64,000 nt of DNA from Cornus controversa (Eukaryota > Streptophyta > Magnoliopsida > Cornales > Cornaceae): the NCBI GenBank assembly GCA_026545225.1, contig CM048845.1:51622033-51686032 (forward strand), in the 5' to 3' direction. Below the pieces are notes generated by a model. That model was not told the origin of the DNA. It was given only the letters and a program-made list of their open reading frames with translations, and did no database searches. A program made the translations under genes and the position numbers. This document shows, piece after piece, positions 39,001 to 47,948 of this stretch (positions are counted from its first letter, which is position 1; each line of letters starts with the position of its first letter).

Positions 39001-42000
39001 GCAATCCTAACATGTCTCCTGGCAATCCTTACATGCCTCCTAAACCAACCTACTACACAAAAAAATATGTAAAGATTTAAACTACACATGCATATGAATT
39101 TGATCTAACATAAATTCAATCGTTACAATAAAATAACTTATTCACAATTAAACTAAAACCAAGTATAGCATAGACAGTTATAATTTCAAAGAACATACAG
39201 TTAAGGAGTAAAATAATGCAACCACCAATTATATGAGCAAGCACACAACCAAACCTCCAATATACTTAAATCTTCGAGGGAGTCTAAACCTAGCTCTAAT
39301 CTAGGTTTCCGGACCTATTCTGTTCCTAAGAACCCTATTTAATTATTTTGAAATTTTCTGAAATTTTTGCAAATTCATAAAAACCCAAAGCAAAAGAAAG
39401 AATTTAAAGAGATTCTTATTTTGAGGAACACTTTTGAAAACTAGTTCTATAACAAGGAAAAATTATTTTGTTACAAAATTAAAACCCATGCTTATTCTGA
39501 CCCCAAAAGATTAGATAAAAAGTTTGGAAATTTTCTGGAATTTTTCGGTAATTTTAAAATATTTCCAAAATAAAAGAAAATAAAAATTTAATTTCGAGGC
39601 ACACTTTCCATACTACTTTAACGACAAGGGAACCTCATTTTGACTTGATATTTAAAACCCAAGTGCATTCTGTTCCCAAAAGATCACCAAAATATTCTGG
39701 AAATTTTTTGAAATTTTAAAAATATTTTTCCAAATAAAAGAAGATGAAAACCCAATTTTGAGATATACTTTTAAAATGAATTTAACCACAAGGGAAGGTC
39801 ATTTACACTTGAAATTTAAAACCCAAGTGTATTCTGTCCCTAAAAGATGTCCCAAATTTTTTTAGAATTTTCTGGAATTTAAAATTAAATTTTCCTATTT
39901 TCTAAATTAAAATCAATTTGAAAAACAAATAAAACAAATATTAAAATATTCCGAACTTGGCCCAAAGTAGGCCTAGTGGGTGGGCCTGGTGAGTGACACC
40001 CAACGGACCTTTCTCGGTCCCCGGCCGGGGGTGTACGCGCCCCCACGTGCCAGTGGGGTGTGGCCTCCTTTTCCTTTTTTTTTCTTTTCTTCTTCTTCTT
40101 CTTCCTTTCTTTCGTGCAACAGAACGTCAATAATGGTGCCGGAACTTTTTGGCCATTTTCCTGCCACTTCCGGGCACCGAATCGCGTGTATGAATATACT
40201 ATTGAACTCGTATCGATCTAAGCTACGCATTGGAATAAAAATCACCCCATGTCGCTGCTTAAATAAAAAACGCCCAATTTCAAGTTTCGAAAATCTAAAA
40301 TTTTAAAGTTAGATTCTCGTCAATCTACCTAACGGTTCGCAACCAAAATTTCAAGGATTGTTCTAGGAAGCAAGATTTAACTATTGATCGGAACAAACAC
40401 ATGCAAAAATGATGAACACAGTAAACCCAAATTTCATGTTCATATATATATATATATATATATACATATATATATACACCCGCCTATATAGTCATATATA
40501 CATGCATATACACACAAATTCTCGAATAAAATGATGTCGAATGTTGATGTGTTTTGTCTTAGAATGCAAAACTAGATTCTTTGAGATATTAATTGTACTA
40601 TTATTATCACAAAAGATAGACATTGTACCTTGATCAATTTCATAATCTAGTAGCATCTGTTTCATCCAAAGCAATTGTGTGCAGCAACTTCTAGCGGCAA
40701 TATACTCAGCCTCACAAGATGATAAAAAAACACAATTTTGCTTCTTATTGTACCATGACACAAGGTTAGTACCAACATAGAAACAACCACATGAAGTACT
40801 TTTCCTCTTATCCTTGTTACTAGCCCAATCAACATTAGTGTAACTTGTAATATCAGAGTTAGACTCTATAGAATAATGCAATCCTTAATTCAATGTACTA
40901 TTGACATAACGAATGATGCTCTTGGCTGCAATGAGATGTTCCTAGGATTAGCTTGATACCTAGCACATACTCCTACACTAAATGTAATGTCAGGCCTACT
41001 TGCTGTCAAATACAACATGTTGCCAATCATACTCCTATATAACGAAGGATCAACTCTCTCCAATTTGGAAGAAGTACTCGAAGGAGTTTGCACATGTTTG
41101 GAACCTTCCAAACCAAACTTCTTGACTAACTCCTTTGCATACTGAATTTGAGATATAAAAATTCTATCATCAAATTGCTTCACTTGGAGTCGAGGAAAAA
41201 ATGTTAGTTCATCAACCATGCTCATTTCAAAAGTATTACTCCTATCTCTAGCAACTTCATGAACAAGGTTATCAGAGGTAGAACCAAACACAATATCATC
41301 CACATAAATTTGGGAAATAAGCAAATTCTTTCCTTTCTTGATTACGAACAAGGTTTTATTAGTTCCCCCTCTCCTAAAGCCCTTATGCAACAAATAAGAA
41401 GTCAATTTTCATACTATGCTCTAGGAGCTTGTTTCAAACCATAGAGAGCCTTTTTCAAATGAAAAATATGATCAGAATTATGTGGATCAACAAAGCCTTT
41501 AGGATGAGCTACATATACTTCTTGCAAAATACCATTTAGAAAAGCACTTTTGACATCCTTTTGAAACAATTTAAATTTAAAGTGACATGCAAGAGGAAGA
41601 AGAAGATAAATAGACTCAAGTCTAGCAACTGGTGCAAAAGTTTCATCAAAATCAATTCCTTCAACTTGATTATATCCCTGTGCAACTAACCTTACTTTAT
41701 TTCTCATCACAAGACCATTCTCATCAAGTTTATTTTTAAAAATCCATTTAGTTCCTATAATGTTCATATCTCTAGGTTGTGGCACTAACTCCCAAACATC
41801 ATTTTTCACAAATTGATTCAACTCTTCTTGCATAACTATAAGCCAATCAGAACTTTGAAGAGCTTTATCAATATTTTTAGATTCAAACTAAGCTATATGA
41901 GATGAGTTTCTTATGTTATCTCGGACTTTACTCCTCGTATTTCTCTCCTCCCATGGCCCTATCACATTGGTAATGGATGACTACTTCGAATCCTAGAACT

Positions 42001-45000
42001 ACCAGACATTGGGAATTCTTTATGTGGTGTAGGATTTTCTAAATGTGTATGTGTATTATCAATCATTTCTGCACTTTCATCACCACCTACATCCTTAGTT
42101 TCTCCCTCACTATCTTTCTCAACCTCTATTACACTAGGTTCACTCTTAGGTAACCCTAAGGTATTTATCCCTTCTTCTTCCTCAAGTTGATCATGTATCT
42201 CCCTATGCCTTGAATCATTAATCACAACATTAATAGACTCCATTACAACCTTAGTGCGATGATTAAGCACCCTATAAGCTGGACTATTCAAAGCATATCC
42301 CAAAAAGTATCCTTCATCACTTCTAGAGTTAAATTTTCTCAAATTTTCCATATCTCTAAGGATATAACATTTACTTCCAAAAAATCTAAAGTATTTAACG
42401 TTGGGCGACTTACCATACCACAGTTCATATGAAGTCTTTTCAGTTCCAAGTTTAAGGTACACCCTGTTCAAAACATGACAAGCAGTACTAACAGCTTCAG
42501 CCCAAAAGTGTTTAGCTAACTTACTCTCATGAAGCATAATATGTGTCATCTCTATAATTGTTCTATTCTTCCTTTCAACTACACCATTCTGCTAAGGTGT
42601 TTTGCATACAAAGAATTCATGACTTATGCTAAGATTATCACAATACTCAGTGTAATATTTAGGTTCAAATTTAGTTCCTCTATCACTCCTAACATGAGTT
42701 ATTACATACCCTTCTCATTTTGGATCCTTTGACAAATTGACCTGAAGTAAACAAAAACATCCGATTTTTTTCTCAAAAAAGCAATAAAAGTAAATTTAGA
42801 AAAATCGTCAACCATTACAAGCATATACTTTTTACCACTTATGCTTTGAGTTCTTATTAGACCCATCCAATCCATATAAATTAATTCCAAAGGTCTAGAA
42901 GTGACTTGATGCTTAAGTCTCTTGTGTGACACTCTAGTTTGCTTACCTAATTGACATAGTCCACATACCTCATCTATTGGCCTTTTCAATTTAGGTAAAC
43001 CTCGAACTCATTCATGATTAGACAAACTTACCAAATCATTGTAATTCATATGTCCAAGTCTCCTATGCCACAAAATAGCTTCATCAGTAACAGCAGAAAA
43101 ACACATATGAGAGGATCAGAAAATATCACATAACAATTATCAGAAGTTCTAGATCCTTTCAAAACATAATCACCCTGCTCATTAGCTACAAAACATCCAT
43201 GTTGATTAAAATTAATTTGAAAACTATTATCACATATTTGATTCACACTCAACAAGTTTGTAGCTAAACCTTTAACAAATAGAACATTTTTCAATTCACT
43301 AAAAGCAAGAAAATCAATTTTACCTTTACCACTTACCTTAAATACATTGCCATCACTAAAGGTAACAGACCCACTAGTATAATCCTTAAAAGTGGTACAT
43401 AATGTTCTATCCCCAGTTATATGCCTAGAGCAACTACTATCAAAGTACCAACCTCTAGGACCAAGTGCTCTAAGTGCAGTGTGCATGATCAGACATTTTA
43501 GACTATCCTTCTTCACCCATACAGTTTTAGATTTATGATCAAGTGATTTCCTAACTATTTTAGAATCAAAATCATTAGTCTCAAAATGCTTTCTTTTTCT
43601 TCTTGTTGCCTTTATGGGATTCTAGAACATAATTAAAGCAATTCAATTTATCAATTTTTTTTTCAATTCATGTTGCTCCTTTTCAAGTTCTTTTATCTCA
43701 TTAAGCAAAACTCTTGAACTGTCTAAGGTCTTACGCTTTTGAGATTAAATTTTCTCTTCTCACACTTATACTTGTTGTGACCTTTTTCTCCACAAGAATG
43801 ACATGTTAGAGCAAGTTTTAGAGCATGCAAAATAATAGAAGGCTTAGTCTCAACTTTCACAAAATTGTCTTTCGATTTTAAAAGTGGCAATTCCTTTGAA
43901 TTTGAAACCAATTCTTCTTTATTACTCAAATTTTTAGAAAAATCTAACTTATCAAATTTGCAAGTGTCAAAGTTAAATTCCTGGAAAGACTGATTAGATT
44001 TAACAAGTTCACTATTCAATGCTCAAGTGAATTATTAAACCCTTTAATCTATTTAACTTCCTCTTCTAGAAATTTAACTTTACCAAGAAGATTCATTTTT
44101 TCATGTCTGAGTTCCTCTAAAGTTTTTTGGTGACAGAAACTTTCAATTCATAAATATGTCTATCAAGTTTAGTAATTTTCAATTTCTCTACCAAATTTTC
44201 ATAATTCTTTTTCTGCTTAAATAACTCAAGATACAAACCTTCATCATCAACATGAGACATCTTGGAATGTGCAACCCTTTCGGATAGCAAATGCGAGTTT
44301 CGCAGTGTGAAAACGGTTTAGTTAATTTAGAGTGAAAGTCTAATCCTTAGACCTAGAGGGGAGTGAAAATGTCTTCTTGCCCAATTTTTATGATTGATTA
44401 ATTTTCCACAATGATTATAAATTAAGCAAACCAACCAATCATAAAATAAATAAAGTAAGTCAGGAAAGTTAGAGATGACACAAGGATTTTTATGTGGAAA
44501 CCCTAGGAAGGGAAAAACCACGGGGGTGAGGCAGAAAATCCAAAAGAAACCAATCCACTATCTTGAAGCAAAGTACAACAGACTCTGTCCCAGATTCACA
44601 CCCACTCCACTCTGACAAGAACTTTGATGCAGAATACCTCAGGCTTACAAACGCAACTCCCTCGTCCAACTACTGCAGATTCCTAACTAATGTCTCAATT
44701 CTTCCAGAAGGGTAGCTGAATGAACACAAATACTCCACGAGTATTTTGTCCCCTTCGTAGTGATCATTTCTCCTCCTCTTTAGATAAAATCAAGTAGTAT
44801 CAAGGAACCACCTTTGCTGCTCTGATCAAACTGTGTAGACTGATGATGTCTTTGAGAATCCGGTTGATCAGATTGTGAAGAGCATCACAACTTAAACACT
44901 CTGTGTGTGTGCGCTCTCAAAAATATAAACAAAGAATTTGGAGAAGAAATCCTTTGTAAGAAAAATATCTTAATGCTTTCTCTCTCGAGAATATGAATTT

Positions 45001-47598
45001 TTGTTCCCTTGAAAGCTTAATGACAGAGAAATATTATGAGGTTTTTATAGAGATTAAAAATCCTAATTTTCCTTAAAAAAAACAAGTTAAAATTCAATAG
45101 TAAACAATTTCCCAAGATTTTAGAAAGTTCCGAATCAAATCTGGGTCAAAATAGGCTTATTTTTGCAAAGCAGCCAAGTTGGACAGGTCCGGGCTTCAGT
45201 TGGACCGGTCTGTCTGCTGTAGCAACCTCTTAAAGAGATGTTGAGACCCCTTGGACCTATCCAACTGTGTTGACACTCAATATTGAGGCCCTGAGAGCTC
45301 TTGGACAGGTCCGGAAAAGTCATGGACCGGTCCAACCTTGAAAAATGTGAAAATATGACTTTGAAACTCTATTTTTAAAGAATGAAAAACATATTTTAAA
45401 AACCTATGTGTCCTCACCAACTTACCAGGACTAAATGATGCTCAAATCATGATCACCAACATCCATACTCACTTGTAGTCACTTGAATGCTTTAATCAAC
45501 CAAACTCTTTGTTGAGACACTCTCTAGATGATGTATTGATGAAGAACACACCCTTACTCTCAGTCTTCAACCCCATGATCAATTACAATAACATGAATGA
45601 AAGCATACGACTCGATCAAACTTAGTTTTGACATTGAATATTGCCAATTGCAAATTTATACGTCACAGTTGTGAAAACCCAACAATCCAACAAATTCAAC
45701 AATCAAAGATGTTCATCATCATGTATAATTTATATCATATATAATGTCAAAATCAATTTTTAAAAAAAAGCAGGATATCATATTTATAATGTAAGCAAGC
45801 ATGGCAAGGATACATAATTCTGACAGTCGTTTGGTAAATCATTTAGAATTTAGTAAACAAAAAACAATTCTGAGAAATATTTTTTAGCCATGCATGTTAA
45901 AAAAAAAAATAATAATATGAGGTCTCCTTCTTTAATTATTCAATTCATAATAATTAAAGAAAAAACTTCAGGAATTATTTGTAATACCTAGAAGCAACTC
46001 CAAAATTATTAAATTCACATAGAAGAAAAACATAGTAAATTATTAATTTATATTGGATAGATTCAGGATTCATGGTTGAAGTAGTACTTTTTAATTTTCA
46101 ACTATACTAAACTTTACATGTTTTTTATTAGGTGCTCCAGCCACCACCTATTGGAAAAAGTGGACTCCTTGTATCAGACTGTTCACAAGGAGAGAACAAC
46201 CAAGAGTAAGTAATTTCCCACTTTCCCAGTATTTCATTCATACAAAAATAATTTCCCAGTATTTCATTCATACAATACTTTCACTATTAGAAAACAAAGA
46301 AAAAAAAGTACCTAGAGAAATTGGCTACAGAATGATGTCATCAGATATGACTAAACCATAGATAAGGACAAGTAAGAAATATGTGTACCCATCCTGTCAT
46401 CGACGAGGGCACAGAATATGAATGGGCCATTTATTAAAGTGCATGTTGTCATTTTTATCTGCAGTTGAAGGTTCTCTGGCATAGACATTTATCCATCTTT
46501 ATAAATCTATTTTAAGAAATAAACCAAACATGCTTTTGAAAGTTGTGTTCTATGGATAAAGAATGCTTTAGATAATTATTGTTGAGCCATTGTTCAATAT
46601 TATTTGTTGAATGAGATGAGCTTTGCATAAGTTTCTCTCACCCCATTTTCACAAAACTCAGTACTTTCTTTACTTCTTAATTTAATTGATGACGATGATT
46701 TTGATTATTGACCGATTGATGGATGGATTGATTGTCAATAATGTTGATATATAGTTTTCTTTTCGAAGAGTGTTGATAATTAAAAATATTACATATCTTT
46801 TTGAGAAACAAATCATCCATGATTTTGAAACTATAGCAAGTTACACTTAGTGGAAGAGGTATGCTTTAGAGATAGTCACAACTTGCTCCAACCTCATCTG
46901 TTATATGCGATGAACCCTATGTGGGCTCCACCAAACTCTTTGTCACAATTGTCACTAGCATTGCTCATAACAAATATGATGGTGATGATTATTAATTGAT
47001 TGATGAGTGATTCACAGTTTTCCAAGAGTGTTGATTGATGGTCCATACGAGGGATCAACACAAGACTACAAGGAATACGAAGTGGTGTTACTAGTAGGGT
47101 TAGGAATCGGGGCAACACCGATGATCAGCATTGTCAAGGATATTGTGAACAACATTAATGCCATAGAGGAAGAAGAGAATGCTTTAGAGAATGGAGTGGC
47201 TGGTGGTGGCAATAACACAACACCAATTTCTTCTAGTCCCATGACACAAAAGCAAAAGTTTGGATCAGTAGGGAGTGGTGGCAGTAACTTCAAGACAAAA
47301 AGGGCATACTTCTACTGGATTACAAGGGAACAAGGCTCATTTGATTGGTTTAAAGAGGTGATGAATGAGGTTCCTAAAATGGATCCTAAGGGAGTGATAG
47401 AGATGCACAACTACTGCACTACTATCTATGAAGAAAATGATGCTCGTTCAACTTTCATTGCCAAGATTCAATCACTCATCCATGCCAAGAATGGTGTTGA
47501 TGTTATCTCTGGTACTTGTGTAAAGTCCCATTTTGCCAGGCCTAATTGGTACAGTGTCTACGAACGCATTGCTCACAATCACGCTCATGCTACAGTCG
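22837..47598 (+). CDS. Predicted NB-ARC-HMA-RBOH fusion (14 exons, 3' incomplete)
   Basis: Exons inferred from GT..AG sites and frame: 22837-24050, 24195-24222, 24411-24477, 24557-24823, 24953-25115, 25224-25272, 25455-25568, 25679-26089, 26277-26666, 26766-26861, 26955-27070, 27375-27477, 46132-46205, 47018-47598. All phases agree, with no stop over 3,673 nt (about 1,224 residues). Domain order is Rx-type coiled coil, NB-ARC without ARC2, HMA fold, EF-hands, ferric-reductase membrane core, FAD and NADPH sites. RBOH enzymes pass electrons from cytosolic NADPH across the plasma membrane to make superoxide, so the added N-terminal domains would be cytosolic. The RBOH part has no in-frame ATG until residue 500, inside the calcium-sensing region, so a separate RBOH start is unlikely. 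The RBOH part most resembles the RBOHH/RBOHJ (pollen-type) group from my knowledge of the family. The final exon(s) are absent. Transcript continuity across introns 1-3 is inference. Confidence 0.6.
24195..24823 (+). CDS. Exons 2-4: HMA-like fold joined to the RBOH N-terminus
   Basis: Exon 2 (24195-24222, 28 nt) encodes YWSDSSVLK and converts phase 2 to phase 0. Exon 3 (24411-24477) gives a first strand, RFQLRFN, a loop, QPYDDD, and a helix ending ERLPG. Exon 4 (24557-24823) continues [23 protein letters not shown] and VELTSV. This is the strand-helix-strand-strand-helix-strand order of plant HMA domains (residues about 412-476). The CxxC metal site is replaced by the YDDD loop, so copper or zinc binding is unlikely. 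The intron at LPG|V is where many small plant HMA genes are interrupted, as I recall. Exon 4 then reads directly into [17 protein letters not shown] and DGLLPR, the start of the RBOH calcium-binding region. Exon 3 has no upstream in-frame ATG, so it needs the preceding exons. Confidence 0.75.
24557..27477 (+). CDS. Exons 4-12: RBOH NADPH oxidase, EF-hands to FAD site
   Basis: Plant respiratory burst oxidase, residues about 482-1006 of the fused frame. EF-hand 1 is canonical: [12 protein letters not shown] (582-593) has D, D, N, G, I and E at the calcium positions. A second, weaker loop follows near [12 protein letters not shown]. The membrane core starts at about 660. All four haem-ligand histidines are present with the NOX spacing: H770/H784 (14 apart) and H874/H887 (13 apart). 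TWMYLAVP and ERFIRAFRS precede the FAD-binding barrel, and HPFAITSAP (973-981) is the FAD motif. The exon pattern is regular and every junction keeps frame. The usual long, variable RBOH N-terminal tail is missing, with the HMA fold in its place. Exon 12 ends at the donor 'gag|gtgaag', and an 18.7-kb intron follows. Confidence 0.9.
27716..27880. repeat. Short tandem repeat in intron 12
   Basis: About five imperfect 30-40-bp units built on 'cttaactc', 'catgtcttc' and 'actaacataa'. It sits just left of the TRIM array and has no coding meaning. Confidence 0.6.
27883..29309 (-). mobile_element. Tandem TRIM array: five LTRs, three interiors
   Basis: LTR copies lie at 27883-28132, 28203-28418, 28421-28670, 28740-28989 and 29060-29309. 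Most are 250 bp; the second has a roughly 34-bp internal deletion. Three interiors of about 70 bp (after copies 1, 3 and 4) each end in a complement of the initiator-Met primer site, 'ctctgataccaac' or a variant. Copies 2 and 3 are separated by only 2 bp. There is no protein. The ends are not flanked by a target duplication ('tttac' versus 'acaca'). The right flank is family A LTR sequence that lacks its outer 0.5 kb, while the left flank is native intron, as expected if two TRIMs recombined and deleted what lay between. Confidence 0.8.
29310..32010 (-). repeat. 3' LTR of the chromovirus (family A copy A3, outer end missing)
   Basis: In coding orientation it starts at 32010, with 'ggtattaca' on the + strand, next to a polypurine tract. 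It runs leftward through the conserved block near 30945 and the minisatellite at 29490-29850. It stops at 29310, where the TRIM array begins. The outer part, about 480 bp compared with copy A1, is missing. Confidence 0.75.
29490..29850. repeat. Family A LTR minisatellite (copy A3, 3' LTR)
   Basis: Units of 'ccttaataggtattggcaat', 'cctaacatgcccc' and 'tccttacatgcctcc' repeat with a higher-order block of about 130 bp duplicated at roughly 29540-29670 and 29671-29800. A partly open frame over it is a by-product of a repeat length divisible by three. Confidence 0.7.
32011..32030 (-). promoter_or_regulatory. Polypurine tract of the chromovirus
   Basis: The complement of 'ttcttccctcctaaaaagaa' is a purine-rich run ending directly at the 3' LTR. 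This is where plus-strand DNA synthesis starts, and it confirms the minus orientation. Confidence 0.65.
32049..35221 (-). pseudogene. Chromovirus (Ty3, Del/Tekay-like) pol, broken
   Basis: Fragments in leftward order: a protease/linker block with [10 protein letters not shown] (35012-35221), reverse transcriptase with FIDDILVYS (34340-34591), RNase H with [10 protein letters not shown] and FSDHKSL (33725-33940), integrase core with [13 protein letters not shown] and [12 protein letters not shown] (32874-33233), an integrase C-terminal half (32549-32944), and a chromodomain end with [14 protein letters not shown] (32049-32486). They are separated by stops and frameshifts, so no full polyprotein is made. 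The chromodomain marks the chromovirus branch. Only about 280 bp separate the protease block from the primer site, so gag has been deleted. Confidence 0.85.
35504..35515 (-). promoter_or_regulatory. Primer-binding site of the chromovirus
   Basis: The + strand 'gctctgatacca' is the perfect complement of the initiator-Met primer site TGGTATCAGAGC. It lies 2 bp from the 5' LTR start at 35518. Confidence 0.8.
35795..38336 (+). mobile_element. 5'-truncated LINE (L1-type)
   Basis: It begins inside the reverse transcriptase region, without endonuclease or ORF1, and ends in an A-rich (AAT)n tail after 'cttacttatcaaaaataata'. 5' truncation is typical of target-primed insertion. It sits in the chromovirus 5' LTR, so it is younger than that element. 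Exact edges and a target duplication could not be fixed by eye. Confidence 0.8.
35803..37979 (+). pseudogene. LINE reverse transcriptase and zinc-binding C-terminus, frameshifted
   Basis: The first frame (35803-36924) carries the RT fingers and palm: [43 protein letters not shown] and the catalytic FVDDTIMF. LINEs usually have FADD, so FVDD is a small departure. Further frames continue the protein at 36934-37179, 37200-37754 (IHFWEDWW block) and 37761-37979 (zinc-binding zf-RVT region, [18 protein letters not shown]). The changes of frame and stops show a dead copy. LINE RTs copy their own RNA at a nicked target. Confidence 0.85.
38582..38770. repeat. Tandem duplication of about 95 bp in the 5' LTR
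   Basis: A block starting 'tccagttcatattttcaaaa' and ending 'tttaagttcagaac' is present twice in a row. The 3' LTR at 29350-29450 and the other copies have one. It is a local duplication after insertion. Confidence 0.75.
38800..39050. repeat. Family A LTR minisatellite (copy A3, 5' LTR)
   Basis: Regular 66-bp double units ('ttagataccttaataggtat', 'tggcaatcct', 'catgcctcc'). Because 66 is divisible by three, an 85-codon repetitive frame runs through it with the period [14 protein letters not shown] treat that as an accident of the repeat. Confidence 0.75.
40515..44270 (-). pseudogene. Copia element gag-pol (SIRE/Maximus-like), 3' truncated
   Basis: Reading leftward: gag with a [14 protein letters not shown] knuckle (43723-44019), protease/GAG-pre-integrase region with [14 protein letters not shown] and [10 protein letters not shown] (43046-43516), integrase with [11 protein letters not shown] and [10 protein letters not shown] (42702-42989) and [16 protein letters not shown] (41962-42549), RT with [10 protein letters not shown] and [12 protein letters not shown] (41414-41833) and [10 protein letters not shown] (40890-41405), RNase H with [14 protein letters not shown] and CEAEYIAA (40492-40881). 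Frames are broken by stops. The RNase H breaks off at about 40515 against a family A LTR, so the 3' end and 3' LTR are lost. The protease has DSS where DSG is usual. Confidence 0.85.
44306..45684 (-). repeat. Probable 5' LTR of the truncated copia element
   Basis: Right of gag, the stretch starts 'tgtgaaaacgg' and ends 'gtgaaaacccaaca', so it has TG..CA ends. Its body (44460-44780) is clearly similar to 63570-63850. Palindromic blocks related to 'ggaccggtcc' recur at 45180-45335. No good primer-site match was seen beside it, so the left boundary is uncertain. Confidence 0.5.
45685..46131 (+). other. Native intron 12 sequence before exon 13
   Basis: AT-rich with no repeat family recognised. 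It ends in 'tttacatgttttttattag', a normal pyrimidine tract and acceptor. Confidence 0.6.
46132..47598 (+). CDS. Exons 13-14: RBOH NADPH-binding half (C-terminus incomplete)
   Basis: Exon 13 (46132-46205) encodes [13 protein letters not shown] to NNQ, and the split codon joins exon 14 (47018-47598) as D, then [20 protein letters not shown] (1058-1065) is the NADPH pyrophosphate-binding motif. After a low-complexity linker come [15 protein letters not shown] and [13 protein letters not shown], all standard RBOH dehydrogenase blocks. The exon ends HATVG|gtaagt. The terminal block with the conserved FYCG-type NADPH contact and the C-terminal Phe would be in a further exon, which is not found before 64000. 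The intact frame across an 18.7-kb intron suggests the gene is, or was recently, under selection. Confidence 0.9.
46206..47017 (+). other. Intron 13
   Basis: 812 bp, GT..AG. It contains a 28-bp tandem duplication near 46225-46280 and a decayed copy of its own acceptor region at about 46687-46790. Confidence 0.8.
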
Positions 47599-47948
47599 GT
47601 AAGTCTCACTAATTCTAATACCTAATATATTAATTTCGTATTCGGTTTAGTATTGAATGCATAAATGTTCTATAATTTTTAAATTATGCTTCATATTTCT
47701 TTTGAGCTAGATTGTTTCATGTATTTCTTTCATCAAGATTGGTAAAAGAGTCCCACCGTATTCTCGGAGAGATTCGAATCTTCTATCATTCACTTTGAAA
47801 GGATAGGAGATACAACTAGACCATAATCCTTGGTTCTTTTAGGTTTTACATTTAAAGTTTTTGTCTAAACCAAAATAAAATTTTTCTTTGCTTTATGTCA
47901 TTTCATTAAAAAGATGTTAACCACTTTCATATAAAAAGATGTTATAAC

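Larger units (their letters stand above)
35518..40514 (-). repeat. 5' LTR of the chromovirus (family A), split by a LINE and truncated
   Basis: It starts 'taaaatacccccac' (TG mutated to TA) and matches the first 0.25 kb of copy A1. It is interrupted by a LINE (about 35795-38336), resumes near 38340 and runs through the minisatellite (38823-39050) and the conserved block near 40180. It stops at about 40514, roughly 0.7 kb before the family's usual end, against a truncated copia element. Confidence 0.75.
27478..46131 (+). other. Intron 12, 18.7 kb, packed with retroelements
   Basis: The donor is 'gag|gtgaag' after 27477 and the acceptor 'ttattag' ends at 46131. Within it lie native intron (27478-27882), a TRIM array (27883-29309), a chromovirus with partial LTRs (29310-40514) holding a LINE, a 3'-truncated copia element (40515-45684), and native intron again (45685-46131). 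The phase across it is preserved: exon 13 gives [13 protein letters not shown], the expected next RBOH block. Confidence 0.8.

Noticed and set aside
38823-39080. 85-codon repetitive frame (period [10 protein letters not shown]), also at 29679-29885, as a repeat-protein gene
   Set aside because: It lies antisense in family A LTRs, arises because the DNA repeat length is divisible by three, and is broken in the other LTR copies.
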